The position numbers and the translations under genes are program-made. A DNA stretch of 64,000 nt, taken from contig JAUILK010000002.1 of NCBI GenBank assembly GCA_030433275.1, positions 62,001 to 126,000 on the forward strand, written 5' to 3'. The notes under the pieces are model-generated. The model worked only from the letters and a program-made list of their open reading frames with translations, searched no databases and was not told where the DNA came from. The stretch comes from Gammaproteobacteria bacterium (GTDB taxonomy: Bacteria > Pseudomonadota > Gammaproteobacteria > Nitrococcales > Nitrococcaceae). Positions 27,369 through 36,486 of the stretch are shown here, piece after piece (the first letter of the stretch is position 1; each line of letters opens with the position of its first letter).

Positions 27369-29003
27369 CTACATACCGGGGTAGGTAGGGCCGTCACCGC
27401 CTTGAGGTACGACCCAATCGATGTTCTGAGTCGGATCTTTGATGTCACAGCCCTTGCAGTGCACACAATTCTGGGCATTGATTTGCAAACGGGGCTGCCC
27501 ATCTTCGCCAGAGACAATCTCGTAGACTCCGGCAGGGCAATAATACTGCTCCGGTGCATCATAACAGGCGAGATTGACGTCAATGGCCGTCTGGACATCA
27601 CGCAGCTTGAGATGGCAAGGCTGGCCTTCGGCGTGATGGGTGTTGGAGAGGTAGACGGAGGATAAACGATCGAAGCTCACGATGCCGTCGGGCTTGGGAT
27701 ACTCGATACGCCGTACCTCAGGCTTAGGTTTCAAACACGTATGGTCGACCCGGTGGACAAACGTCCAAGGTGCTCGCCCGCGCAAGAGATACGTATCCAC
27801 CGCCGAGTAAGCGAGTGCCGGCCACAATCCCCAGTGGAAACTAGGCCGTATGTTGCGTGCTCGGTAGAGCTCATCCCAGAGCCAACTTTGGCGCAATTGC
27901 TCAGGATAGGCCACGATCTCCCGCGGCGTTGCATCGGACTGAGCCAACGCCTCGAACACCGCCTGCGCGGCTGTCATACCAGATTTCATGGCCATATGGG
28001 TTCCCTTGAGCTTGGGAACATTGAGAAAACCAGCCGCGTCACCAATCAGCATCCCGCCCGGAAAGGTGAGCCGCGGCAGGCTCTGATAGCCACCTTCAAC
28101 CAACGCTCGGGCACCGTAGCTCACCCGCCGGCCACCGACGAACGTGGGCCGGATGGTGGGATGCAACTTGAAGCGTTGCAGCTCTTCAAACGGAGAGAGA
28201 TAGGGATTGGTGTAATCCAGCCCGACCACAAATCCCACCGCAACCTGGCGATTCTCGAGGTGATACAGGAAAGCCCCGCCGTATGTCCATGAGTCGAGCG
28301 GCCATCCAAGCGTATGGATCACGCGGCCTGGGTGATGGTACTGCGGCTCGATCTCCCAAAGCTCTTTGATGCCTAAACCGTAGGTTTGCGGTTGCGCGCC
28401 CTGCGCCAAAGAATAGCGTTCTAGTAGGACTTTGGTAAGCGAACCACGACAGCCCTCGGCGAACAACGTCTGCTTTGCATGCAGCGCGATACCCGGCTGA
28501 TATTTGGCTCCGGGTACCCCGTCCGGAGTAAGCCCCATATCGCCCGTAGCCACCCCTTTGACCGAACCATCGGTGTGGTAGAGCACTTCGGCGACGGCGA
28601 AACCGGGATAGAGCTCGACACCCAACGCTTCGGCCTGTCGAGCGAGCCAGCGGCAGACGTTGCCGAGACTGACGACGTAGTTACCGGCATTGCGCATCTG
28701 CGGTGGAACAGGCAAAGCATAAGCACTGGTCCGACTGAGGAAAAGGAACCGATCCTCAGTCACCGGCGTATTCAGCGGCGCCCCGCATTCACGCCAGTCA
28801 GGAAGGAGCTCATCCAGCGCCCGCGGTTCGAGCACCGCACCCGAGAGGATATGGGCACCAATCTCGCTGCCTTTCTCCAGCACGCACACCGACAGCTCAC
28901 GGCCGTGCTCGACTGCCAATTGCTTGAGCCGAATCGACGCTGCCAGGCCCGCGGGACCGCCACCCACGATCACTACTTCGTAATCCAAGCTCTCGCGTTC
29001 CAA
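27369..29003 (-). CDS. etfD: Electron transfer flavoprotein-ubiquinone oxidoreductase
   Basis: A 544-residue membrane-associated flavoprotein that passes electrons from reduced ETF, filled by acyl-CoA and other dehydrogenases, to ubiquinone. The FAD-binding loop is VVIVGGGPAGLAASIRLKQL (11-30). The C-terminal 4Fe-4S domain has CVHCKGCDIKDPTQNIDW with four cysteines in all, counting Cys in NLACYDAPEQYYCPAGVYE. The start is TTG at 29003 with a strong GGAGGAG 7 nt upstream; no ATG is nearby. The etfA and etfB genes are not in the window. Its neighbour is an acyl-CoA ligase homologue on the same strand. Confidence 0.95.
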   Translation of the reverse strand: MERESLDYEVVIVGGGPAGLAASIRLKQLAVEHGRELSVCVLEKGSEIGAHILSGAVLEPRALDELLPDWRECGAPLNTPVTEDRFLFLSRTSAYALPVPPQMRNAGNYVVSLGNVCRWLARQAEALGVELYPGFAVAEVLYHTDGSVKGVATGDMGLTPDGVPGAKYQPGIALHAKQTLFAEGCRGSLTKVLLERYSLAQGAQPQTYGLGIKELWEIEPQYHHPGRVIHTLGWPLDSWTYGGAFLYHLENRQVAVGFVVGLDYTNPYLSPFEELQRFKLHPTIRPTFVGGRRVSYGARALVEGGYQSLPRLTFPGGMLIGDAAGFLNVPKLKGTHMAMKSGMTAAQAVFEALAQSDATPREIVAYPEQLRQSWLWDELYRARNIRPSFHWGLWPALAYSAVDTYLLRGRAPWTFVHRVDHTCLKPKPEVRRIEYPKPDGIVSFDRLSSVYLSNTHHAEGQPCHLKLRDVQTAIDVNLACYDAPEQYYCPAGVYEIVSGEDGQPRLQINAQNCVHCKGCDIKDPTQNIDWVVPQGGDGPTYPGM

Positions 29004-29135
29004 GTGCGTACTCCTCCAAATACGGCAACCAGCCGCTCCATCAAAATCAGGCCTACCGTGCTTGCCGAGAACAAAGCTGAGCCATTGCTGAGGGCCTATT
29101 CACAATTAATTCATGTGTGCGCATCAATTAAACAC

Positions 29136-30737
29136 CTAAAGCCGCCAGGCATAGGCACGCAGTTTGAACTTCTGCACCTTGCCGGTGGATGTCTTGGGCA
29201 GCTCGCCGAACACTACCATTTTAGGCACCATGGAAGGCGCCATGTGCGGCCGACAGAATTCGATGATCTCAGCCGCGCCGACATTCGCGGCATCCGGCTT
29301 CAACATGACGAAGGCACATGGGGTTTCACCCAGTTGCTCATCCATTCTCGCCACTACCGCCGCCTCCATAATCGCCGGGTGTCGGCAAAGCACCGATTCG
29401 ATCTCAAGGCTTGAGCTAGGCTCATCGTCTAAGGTGATGATATCTTTGGACCGATCTTTGACCTCCACATAACCATCGGAATGCCAGATCGCTAGGTCAC
29501 CAGTGTGAAACCAGCCGCCGTCGAATGCCTCCTCGGTGGCTTGTGCGCTTTTGAAATAACCTTTCATGATGGTGTTGCCACGGATGAAGATCTCTCCGAT
29601 CGTCCGTCCGTCTTTCGGCACCGGCACCAGGGTATCCGAATCCGCTACCATGAGCCCATCCAACATAGGGTAGCGCACGCCTTGGCGTGCTTTGATCCGA
29701 GCACGCTCCTCGAGCGGTTTCGTGTTCCACTCCGGCTGCCACGCGCAAACCGCCGCCGGGCCACCGGCTTCGACCAGCCCATAAACATGGGTTATCTCCA
29801 TGCCCAGGGCCTCGATGCCCTCGATTACGGCGGCAGACGGCGCCGCTTCACCCAGCATTACTTTAACGGGATGATCGAACTTGCCGAACTTGCGCTCCAC
29901 GGATACCGCAAGCAATGCATTCAACACGGCTGGAGCGGTGCACAGATGGCTTACCCGCTGTCGGCGAATCGCCTCAAGTACAGCCTCAGCCCGCACTTCC
30001 CGCAAACAGACGTGCACCCCAGCCATGGCCGTGATCGTCCACGGGAAACACCAGCCATTGCTGTCGAACATCGGCAGCGTCCATAGATAAATGGGGTGCT
30101 GAGCTACACCCCAAGCCAAAACATGGCTGACCGAATTGAGATAGGCCGCACGGTGATGATAGACAATTCCGTTGGGATTACCGGTTGTCCCCGGTGTGTA
30201 GTTGAGCGCGATTGCCTCCCACTCATCCGGCGGGGGCTCCCAAACGAACTTCGGATCACCCTCGGCGAGCAGAGCCTCATAGTCCAGTCTCCCAAGACAC
30301 GCTCCGCCAACACCACCTTGCGGATCATCGACATCGATCACCAGCGGCGGGGATGGCAACAAGGCCAACGCTTTTTCAATGGTTTTTGCGAATTCCGTGT
30401 CAGTAAGCAATACCCGAGCGCCGCAATCCTGAAGAATAAAGGCGATCGTTCGGGCTTCCTGATGCACGTTGAGGGCATTGAGGACGGCGCCGGCCATCGG
30501 AACAGCAAAATGCGCCTCGAGCATCTCCGGAGTGTTCGCGAGCATGACCGCCACGGTGCCGCCTGGTTCGACACCTCGGCCGCGCAGCGCCGAGGCAAGC
30601 CGCCGCACACGCACGTAAGTCTGCTCCCAACTCCGCCGCAACTCCCCGTGGATTACGGCCGTGCGCTCAGGAAATACTGCAGCCGTACGCTCAATAAACG
30701 TCAATGGCGACAATGCGCCGTAATTGGCATGCTCCAT
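29136..30737 (-). CDS. AMP-ligase homologue with altered active-site motifs
   Basis: A 533-residue member of the acyl-CoA synthetase family, closest in layout to the DMSP/medium-chain type (NYTSGTTGNPKG, YGLTETYGPA, SGGENISS in relatives). Here these read NYTPGTTGNPNG, YGLVEAGGPA and ITLDDEPSSS: Ser to Pro and Lys to Asn in the phosphate loop, Thr to Val in the Tyr-Gly-x-Thr-Glu motif, and the hinge Gly-Gly replaced by Asp-Asp. The late motif KTSTGKVQKFKLR, with the catalytic lysine, and GGWFHTGDLA are intact. The gene is full length with a perfect GGGAGGAG site before ATG. It could be a ligase with changed properties or a non-catalytic homologue. Confidence 0.82.
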   Translation of the reverse strand: MEHANYGALSPLTFIERTAAVFPERTAVIHGELRRSWEQTYVRVRRLASALRGRGVEPGGTVAVMLANTPEMLEAHFAVPMAGAVLNALNVHQEARTIAFILQDCGARVLLTDTEFAKTIEKALALLPSPPLVIDVDDPQGGVGGACLGRLDYEALLAEGDPKFVWEPPPDEWEAIALNYTPGTTGNPNGIVYHHRAAYLNSVSHVLAWGVAQHPIYLWTLPMFDSNGWCFPWTITAMAGVHVCLREVRAEAVLEAIRRQRVSHLCTAPAVLNALLAVSVERKFGKFDHPVKVMLGEAAPSAAVIEGIEALGMEITHVYGLVEAGGPAAVCAWQPEWNTKPLEERARIKARQGVRYPMLDGLMVADSDTLVPVPKDGRTIGEIFIRGNTIMKGYFKSAQATEEAFDGGWFHTGDLAIWHSDGYVEVKDRSKDIITLDDEPSSSLEIESVLCRHPAIMEAAVVARMDEQLGETPCAFVMLKPDAANVGAAEIIEFCRPHMAPSMVPKMVVFGELPKTSTGKVQKFKLRAYAWRL

Positions 30738-31067
30738 TGGTCTCCTCCCGGATTAAGCAAAGCCACACCCCTGGTTGCTGCGGGGCCCAAACGTCACACA
30801 TGGCGCACGCCCCGGTTATGAAGCAGAACAACCCGCGATTGGGTCATTTTGGGCAAATTCCGGAAGGTGGTTCGGCGGCGGCCGCCTAAAGACACTGGTA
30901 CCCGCTAGGCTTGGTGTAGGAATCAACCCAATAAACCGCCGATCCACCCTCGTTTTCAAACGGTGCGGGAGGATGTTGTTTACCCTGAATCCTAACACTC
31001 GCAGATTGGGCGCTCAGCACGACGAGACCGTGGGTGAAGCCCATCACAGTCGCGTTCACTGCGAACT
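30738..31067. other. Intergenic region upstream of the AMP-ligase homologue
   Basis: 330 bases between the ligase start and the end of the SRPBCC gene. The ribosome binding site GGGAGGAG lies at its left edge (about 30743-30750). No further gene, hairpin or clear promoter could be recognised; short frames present here have no family features. Confidence 0.4.
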
Positions 31068-31592
31068 TTACGGTGCGTTAAAATGCTGTTGAATGCCCTG
31101 CAGACCGGCATCCAACTGGCTGTGCACTCGATCACTATAAAACCATGCGATAAGCCGATCGAACGGATTCAATCCGGTGTCGCCTGACACGGCCCACGTC
31201 AGACGGGCACCACCTGATACGCGCTCGGCCTGGAAGCGTCCGTCACGCACAGGTCCATCGTTGGTCTGCCGCCGATAGCGCAACTCGGTGGGCTCGACCT
31301 GAAGCAAACGCCATACGGTGGTCTTGGGACCCATTTCCCACACTTGCTCGGCACCGACAGTGCGGGAGGCGCCATGGTAGGAAAAGGTCGACCCGGGAAA
31401 GTGCTGTTTGTTCCAGGCACTCCACTGCCGCCAAGTATGAAAATCAGCCACATAAGCGATTACCTCGCGCGGCGACGCGGCCACAGGAGTGCTTGCCGCA
31501 ACCTGCCACCGTGACCCCATGGCAAAACCGCCCAGGGCTGCAAAAACGACCAGCGCGATCAAGGTGAGCGCAATAACGTATTCCACACGCAT
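31068..31592 (-). CDS. SRPBCC-family protein with membrane anchor
   Basis: A 174-residue protein with one N-terminal transmembrane helix (about 5-28) followed by a START/SRPBCC ligand-binding fold: ASPREVIAYVADFHTWRQWSAW is the first helix-strand unit (seen from residue 39 on), then GSTFSYHGASRTVGAEQVWEM and a long C-terminal helix ending in GLQGIQQHF. This matches the polyketide-cyclase-like group. The ligand is unknown. It is transcribed toward the ligase gene. Confidence 0.8.
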   Translation of the reverse strand: MRVEYVIALTLIALVVFAALGGFAMGSRWQVAASTPVAASPREVIAYVADFHTWRQWSAWNKQHFPGSTFSYHGASRTVGAEQVWEMGPKTTVWRLLQVEPTELRYRRQTNDGPVRDGRFQAERVSGGARLTWAVSGDTGLNPFDRLIAWFYSDRVHSQLDAGLQGIQQHFNAP

Positions 31593-31680
31593 GTCAAAAA
31601 CCTGCCAGGCTCAACGGGAATTTTACTCGGCGGGTTGAAAGCACCACATCAATCTCCTCCCACCACAATACTCTACCGCC

Positions 31681-32565
31681 TCAACGCTTAGAACGCGTCT
31701 TGACCATATTCGGAGCAAGCAGACTGGGATCGAGCCGGCGGTCAAACCAGTTCACCCCCCAATGCAGATGAGGGCCGGTCGCGCGCCCGCTCGCCCCGAC
31801 CTCACCGAGGCTTTGCCCTTTTTGGACTGTCTGACCCGTATGGACCAAGATCCGCCTGAGATGAACATAGGTAGTCGAGATACCGTGCCCATGATCCAGG
31901 ATCACGGTTCTACCTGAGAAGAACAGCCCTTGTTCCGCAAAGCGGACTACCCCATCGACAGGAGCGCGAACGGGCGTACCCGCCGGAGCGGCAATATCGA
32001 CACCTGTATGCGGACTGCGCGGCTTGCCATTGAGAATCCGTTGACTGCCGTAAACCCCTGTGATCGTACCATTTACCGGCCAACTCCAAGTGCCGTCGAA
32101 ATCGGTGCGGGTGCTGTCTGCAGAGCGCGCACGGCGAATTTGCGCCGCCTCGCGGCGGATCCGGACAAGCTCCGCTTCGCTCGGCGTCACCTGCTGTGCG
32201 GGCAGACCGCTGATCCGCTGAACACGGTAGCGACGCTGGCGCACCGTCAGCCGCCGCCTCGACACCCGGGCATCCGGATAACGGACCTCGAGCAGTATGT
32301 GCTCATGCTCATCACGGCCGAACCCGATGACGAATTCACCGTCGCGCGCGACCCTGACATCGCGTCCATCGAAACGCACCTGCGTGCCTGGCATCGTACG
32401 GCCAATCAGCATCCCGCCCTGGACGAACTGGCCCTTGAGCTCAAGCCGCCCACCCGCCGCCAGTCCGCTGCTCGTGAAGAGCAGCAGCAGAACCAACTTG
32501 GCGAGCCACCACAACCGCCGCATCTGACTATGCCGACAAGGAGCGTCGCTCGAGATGCCCGACAC
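31681..32565 (-). CDS. M23 family zinc metallopeptidase (LytM domain)
   Basis: A 294-residue exported protein. The signal peptide (MRRLWWLAKLVLLLLF, residues 15-30, then SSGLAAGG) is followed by an Ig-like strand region and a coiled segment (about 125-150), then an M23 endopeptidase domain: HTGVDIAAPAGTPVRAP holds the first zinc ligands and ATGPHLHWGVNW the HxH pair. It likely cleaves peptidoglycan cross-links in the periplasm. The GTG start at 32565 has AGGGG upstream and begins three bases after znuB, so it appears to be the last gene of the zinc-uptake operon; ATG 32523 is an alternative start. Confidence 0.85.
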   Translation of the reverse strand: MSGISSDAPCRHSQMRRLWWLAKLVLLLLFTSSGLAAGGRLELKGQFVQGGMLIGRTMPGTQVRFDGRDVRVARDGEFVIGFGRDEHEHILLEVRYPDARVSRRRLTVRQRRYRVQRISGLPAQQVTPSEAELVRIRREAAQIRRARSADSTRTDFDGTWSWPVNGTITGVYGSQRILNGKPRSPHTGVDIAAPAGTPVRAPVDGVVRFAEQGLFFSGRTVILDHGHGISTTYVHLRRILVHTGQTVQKGQSLGEVGASGRATGPHLHWGVNWFDRRLDPSLLAPNMVKTRSKR

Positions 32566-32568
32566 AGC

Positions 32569-33396
32569 CTACCCCTGAACCCGACGCTTGCGAATACCCA
32601 GCACTAAGGTGGACAAGAAATACGCTAGCGCGCTGACAAGCACAATGGTCGCTCCGGAAGGCAGGTCCGGCCCATAGGACAAGCCTAGCCCCGAGAGCGT
32701 GACTACAGCGCCCAGAACCGTCGCGAGCAACATCATCGCACCCAGTGAGCGTACCCATTGCCCGGCGACAGCCGCGGGTAGCGAGACGAGCGCGATCACC
32801 AAAATTAAACCAACCACCTGAATCAGCAAAACGAGGGTAAGCGCCACCATGCAGAGCAGCAGAAGATAGAATTGGGTCACGCCGACACCGCGTAGACGCG
32901 CGAATTGCTCGTCGAAACAAACCGCCTGGAATTGGCGATGGAATACCAGAACCAAAACAAGAATAACCGCATCCAATCCCGCCATCAGCAACAGATCGTC
33001 TCGCGTGATCAACAAGATATTACCGAACAGATAACTCATCAGATCGACGTTGTAGCCGGGCGCGCGCGAGATGAAGAGAATGCCGACCGCCATGCCCCCA
33101 GCCCAAAACGCGCCAATCAGCATGTCCTCCTGTAGCCGCCAGCGCAGACTCACCCATCCGATCAGCAACGCCGCCAACACGGCAGCCACCAAGGCGCCGC
33201 CGAATGGCGGCCACCCGAAATAGTAGGCCATGCCCACTCCGCCTAGCACGGCATGGGCGATGCCTCCGACCAGATAGCTGATCCGCTTGACCACAACGTA
33301 CGGACCGATCACCCCGCAACCAAGGCTGGCGAGAAACCCACCGAGCAGCGCATTCTGTAGGAAGGTGAAATTCATCAGGGCGTGGAGAAATTCCAT
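32569..33396 (-). CDS. znuB: Zinc ABC transporter permease ZnuB
   Basis: A 275-residue inner-membrane permease of the ABC-3 family with about eight hydrophobic segments. Family motifs are LGGFLASLGCGVIGPYVVVKR near the N-terminus, YLVGGIAHAVLGGVG and VALVSLPAAVAGQWVRS. The start at ATG 33396 lies four bases after the znuC stop; longer frames would overlap znuC by some 90 bases. Part of the leftward operon znuA-znuC-znuB-M23 peptidase. Manganese cannot be fully excluded as substrate, but znuA points to zinc. Confidence 0.9.
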   Translation of the reverse strand: MEFLHALMNFTFLQNALLGGFLASLGCGVIGPYVVVKRISYLVGGIAHAVLGGVGMAYYFGWPPFGGALVAAVLAALLIGWVSLRWRLQEDMLIGAFWAGGMAVGILFISRAPGYNVDLMSYLFGNILLITRDDLLLMAGLDAVILVLVLVFHRQFQAVCFDEQFARLRGVGVTQFYLLLLCMVALTLVLLIQVVGLILVIALVSLPAAVAGQWVRSLGAMMLLATVLGAVVTLSGLGLSYGPDLPSGATIVLVSALAYFLSTLVLGIRKRRVQG

Positions 33397-33400
33397 CACA

Positions 33401-34138
33401 TCACCCGTGCCCCTCGTGCTGAACGAAGCGTATGGGGTGACCATAGAGTCGCTCGATCGTCTCGGCCGTGAGTGGCTCAGTAGCATGACAAACGAGTTCC
33501 CGATTGAGGCAAGCGACCCGGGTTACGTATTCAGAAACGAAGGCAATGTCGTGGGTAACGACAAGAATGGTCATCCTGCAGTTGAGTTTCTTGAGCAGCC
33601 CGAACAGATCCCGCTCCGCACGGGGATCCAGATTGGCGGCGGGCTCATCGAGCAGCAGGATTTTGGGCTCAGTAGCAAGCGCCCGGGCAATCAATACCCT
33701 TTGGAACTGACCGCCGGAGAGCTCACCGATCGGCCGCTCACAGAGATCCACCAGCCCCACTTCGCGCAGGCTGTGCATGGCGATCGCCCGATCGCAGCGG
33801 CGGTAACCAAAAAATGGCGGGCTCTGCCCCAACCGTCCCATCAATACCACCCCGCCTACGGATATGGGGAAATCTCGGGCGAACTCGGCATACTGCGGCA
33901 CATAGCCCACCTGCCGGCGAGCACGCAACGGGGTGGTTCCCAACACCCGAACCTGCCCGCGAGTCGGTCTAAGCAGGCCCAAAATCACCTTGAACAGCGT
34001 GCTCTTGCCACCGCCGTTGGGCCCAACCAACCCCAAGAACTCACCAGCTCCGACGTCCAAAGTTACATCTTGGAGCACACTCGGGCCACCGTATCCTGCG
34101 TAAATCCCCGTGAGCTCGATCACCGGCCGCGCCATCAC
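33401..34138 (-). CDS. znuC: Zinc ABC transporter ATP-binding protein ZnuC
   Basis: A 245-residue ABC ATPase that drives import of the metal. Walker A GPNGGGKSTL (about 39-48), signature LSGGQFQRVLIARAL and Walker B ILLLDEPAANLD are intact, with the switch His in VVTHDI. The start codon overlaps the stop of znuA (ATGA), so the two are translationally coupled. Confidence 0.92.
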   Translation of the reverse strand: MMARPVIELTGIYAGYGGPSVLQDVTLDVGAGEFLGLVGPNGGGKSTLFKVILGLLRPTRGQVRVLGTTPLRARRQVGYVPQYAEFARDFPISVGGVVLMGRLGQSPPFFGYRRCDRAIAMHSLREVGLVDLCERPIGELSGGQFQRVLIARALATEPKILLLDEPAANLDPRAERDLFGLLKKLNCRMTILVVTHDIAFVSEYVTRVACLNRELVCHATEPLTAETIERLYGHPIRFVQHEGHG

Positions 34139-34998
34139 CGCAGCGCCTCCCGCAATGATCGGGCAAGGCGGATTAGACTGGCCGCATAGTCCTCGGCAAG
34201 CGGATCCACCCGAATGATCCGGGCATCAAGCGCCCGCGCCACCGCCAATGCGGGGGCCGAACTGTGCTGGCGCTGTACGAAAATTGTATGGATTTCCTCG
34301 CGCTTGGCCCGCTCGATCAGCTGGCCGAGAGCCGCTGCTCCAGGCGTCTTACCGTCGATCTCAATAGCAATCTGTTGCAAGCCGTACTCGTCAGCAAAAT
34401 AATCCCAAGCCGGGTGAAACACGAGAAAACGCCGGCTGCGCGATCCGGCTAACAAGCCTCGGATCTCGGCATCGAGCGCGCGCAAATCGATGGCGAAGGC
34501 CTGATAATTCGCCTCATAGGCACTGGCACCGGCGGGATCCAAATCCGTGAGCACATCACGTATGCGGGCAGCCATCGTGATCACCCGCCGCGGGCTTGTC
34601 CAGATGTGAAAATCCTGATGGGAAGCCCCATGCTGCCCCCCAGGGTGATGATGGTCCGCGCCGTTGTGTAGGGAAAGCTCTTCCCGGAGATCGACCACTT
34701 TCATCCGAGGGTTCATGCTGCGGATACGCTGCATCCAACTCCGCTCAAACGGCACGCCGATGCGAAAATAAAGATCGCTGTCGGCCAAGGCGGCTATCTG
34801 CCTCGGGGTAGGCTCATAAGAGTGGGGGCTACTGCCGGGCTGAACCATAACGGCAACCCTCACCCGGCGACCACCGACACGCGTTACGAACGTCTTCTCC
34901 GGGGCGACACTGACGAAGACGCGCAGCGGCAAAGCCGCGGAAGCGGTAGTAAAAAACGCCGCCAGCGACAGTAGGCAGATAAAGGCAAGACAGCGCAT
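34135..34998 (-). CDS. znuA: Zinc ABC transporter substrate-binding protein ZnuA
   Basis: Periplasmic cluster A-I metal-binding protein. From ATG 34998 it has 287 residues with signal peptide MRCLAFICLLSLAAFFTTASA. Metal ligands are the His in GSSPHSYEPTP, the His in FHIWTSP, the His in FLVFHPAWDYFADEYG and a C-terminal Asp (IRVDPLAEDY). A short histidine-rich loop, HNGADHHHPGGQHGASH, lies before the second ligand; this is typical of zinc rather than manganese carriers. The frame is open to 35196; ATG 35070 is another possible start, and neither has a strong ribosome binding site. No Zur box could be recognised upstream. Confidence 0.88.
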   Translation of the reverse strand: MRCLAFICLLSLAAFFTTASAALPLRVFVSVAPEKTFVTRVGGRRVRVAVMVQPGSSPHSYEPTPRQIAALADSDLYFRIGVPFERSWMQRIRSMNPRMKVVDLREELSLHNGADHHHPGGQHGASHQDFHIWTSPRRVITMAARIRDVLTDLDPAGASAYEANYQAFAIDLRALDAEIRGLLAGSRSRRFLVFHPAWDYFADEYGLQQIAIEIDGKTPGAAALGQLIERAKREEIHTIFVQRQHSSAPALAVARALDARIIRVDPLAEDYAASLIRLARSLREALR

Positions 34999-35185
34999 TT
35001 GAACCCGCGCAAACACGGCTGCATACGAGCTATGTCGTGCAACCGCCAAGCCTGGGAATGACTCACTCATCGGAATACAGTAAAGCCCCTCGCGAGTGGG
35101 GATTATCGTCCCAGCTTCAACCCACCCCGCAGAGCTTGCGTTGTCATGCAGGCCGGTTTGCCTTTCCCGGGTGCGGAATCCCCAC

Positions 35186-35530
35186 TCAAGCAACAACCAT
35201 CGGGCCCATAGGCCGCCCGCCCATCAAATGCAGATGCAAATGATAAACTTCCTGCCCGCCGTGCCGGTTGCAATTCACCAATAACCGATAGCCGTCCGCG
35301 GCAATCCCTTCTTTCCTGGCGAGATCGCGAGCGACAAGGATCATATGGCCCACCAACTGCTCGTCCGCATCGTCGACGTCATCGACTGTAGGAATCACCT
35401 TGTTCGGAACGATGAGAATGTGGACCGGTGCCTTTGGATTGATATCCCGAAAAGCCGTCACCTGATCGTCTCGATAAACGATATCGGCAGGCACTTCACC
35501 GTTGATGATCTGCGCAAAAATATTCGCCAT
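35186..35530 (-). CDS. HIT family protein (Hint-like)
   Basis: A 114-residue histidine-triad nucleotide-binding protein, predicted to hydrolyse purine nucleoside phosphoramidates in the cytosol. [18 protein letters not shown] and [18 protein letters not shown] form the core, and the catalytic triad is in [16 protein letters not shown] (HLHLH). It begins MANIFAQI and has the common length. Upstream of the zinc operon on the same strand; a functional link is not implied. Confidence 0.92.
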   Translation of the reverse strand: MANIFAQIINGEVPADIVYRDDQVTAFRDINPKAPVHILIVPNKVIPTVDDVDDADEQLVGHMILVARDLARKEGIAADGYRLLVNCNRHGGQEVYHLHLHLMGGRPMGPMVVA

Positions 35531-35799
35531 AATCGCTCCGCCTTCCTAACACCTAGACGTCGACCATAGCCCAATAACACAGCAGCTGGGTTATCCAGCC
35601 AGCCGACACGGCTTTTTTGCTGCGCTACTTGAGACCACACGTGTCCAACCGGAACGCGATGCGCCACCAACTGCGCGCGCATAATACCCCAACAATACGG
35701 CTCGCGCACACTGAACCCGCCATCCAGGCGCGCCTATTTCTACTCTCGGCGTTCGTAACGTATGAAGGCACACGGACCCGCAAGTTGTATCGGCGGCTA

Positions 35800-36486
35800 T
35801 CAGGTCACTCGGTTGCGCAAATAGACAGGCAGTGCCTCACATGCACTCACGAGGGCACCCTCGAGGTATCTGGTATGTGCGATACTCAAGCAATCTCGGG
35901 CATCCGGCAAACGTCCTCCGTCGAGACCGCCAGTCGGTTTACCACAGCGCGCCATAATGCGCTCCTTATACAGATCCCAACCCGACCCGACCCCATACCA
36001 TGAACCAAGCAACAGCGGCGACGGCACGGGCACCGCCTCCGGCGAGACAACCAGCTCATCGGTCCTGGCAACCATGATGCCTGGTGCAGTGAGCTGATAG
36101 ACTCCCCAATAGACTTCATCCATGCGTGCATCGATCGCCGTCAACACCACCTCGCCGCCTTGCTCGCGGTAAACGCCTTGTGCGAGGCAAGCCAAGGTCG
36201 AGACCGGAATCAGCGGCAGATTTGCCCCGTAGGAAAGCCCTTGGGCAACACCGGCAGCGATGCGGATACCAGTAAACGAACCAGGTCCACGGCAATAGGC
36301 GATAGCATCCAGATCACTCAGCTGCAACGCCGCCTGCCCCAGGAGTTCATCGAGCAAGGGAAGCAATCGCCGGGTATGCCCACGCGGCATGATCTCAGAG
36401 CGACTGAACACGCCCTGCGCCGTCGAAAGCGCCGCAGAACAGGCCTCGGTCGTCGTATCGAAAGCCAATATTCGGAGATCGCTCAC
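35800..36486 (-). CDS. tsaB: tRNA threonylcarbamoyladenosine biosynthesis protein TsaB
   Basis: A 228-residue ASKHA-fold partner of TsaD and TsaE in making the t6A modification at tRNA position 37. It opens with ILAFDTTTEACSAAL, followed by PRGHTRRLLPLLDELL, GPGSFTGIRIAAGVAQGL and VLTAIDARMDEVYWGVY, as in other TsaB proteins. The GTG at 36486 gives the usual length; the frame is open further to 36573 without similarity. It stands alone, 270 bp upstream of the HIT gene. Confidence 0.9.
   Translation of the reverse strand: MSDLRILAFDTTTEACSAALSTAQGVFSRSEIMPRGHTRRLLPLLDELLGQAALQLSDLDAIAYCRGPGSFTGIRIAAGVAQGLSYGANLPLIPVSTLACLAQGVYREQGGEVVLTAIDARMDEVYWGVYQLTAPGIMVARTDELVVSPEAVPVPSPLLLGSWYGVGSGWDLYKERIMARCGKPTGGLDGGRLPDARDCLSIAHTRYLEGALVSACEALPVYLRNRVT

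Noticed and set aside
33287-34189. 300-codon plus-strand frame opposite znuB/znuC
   Set aside because: It is the antisense shadow of two genes with intact ABC-transporter motifs.
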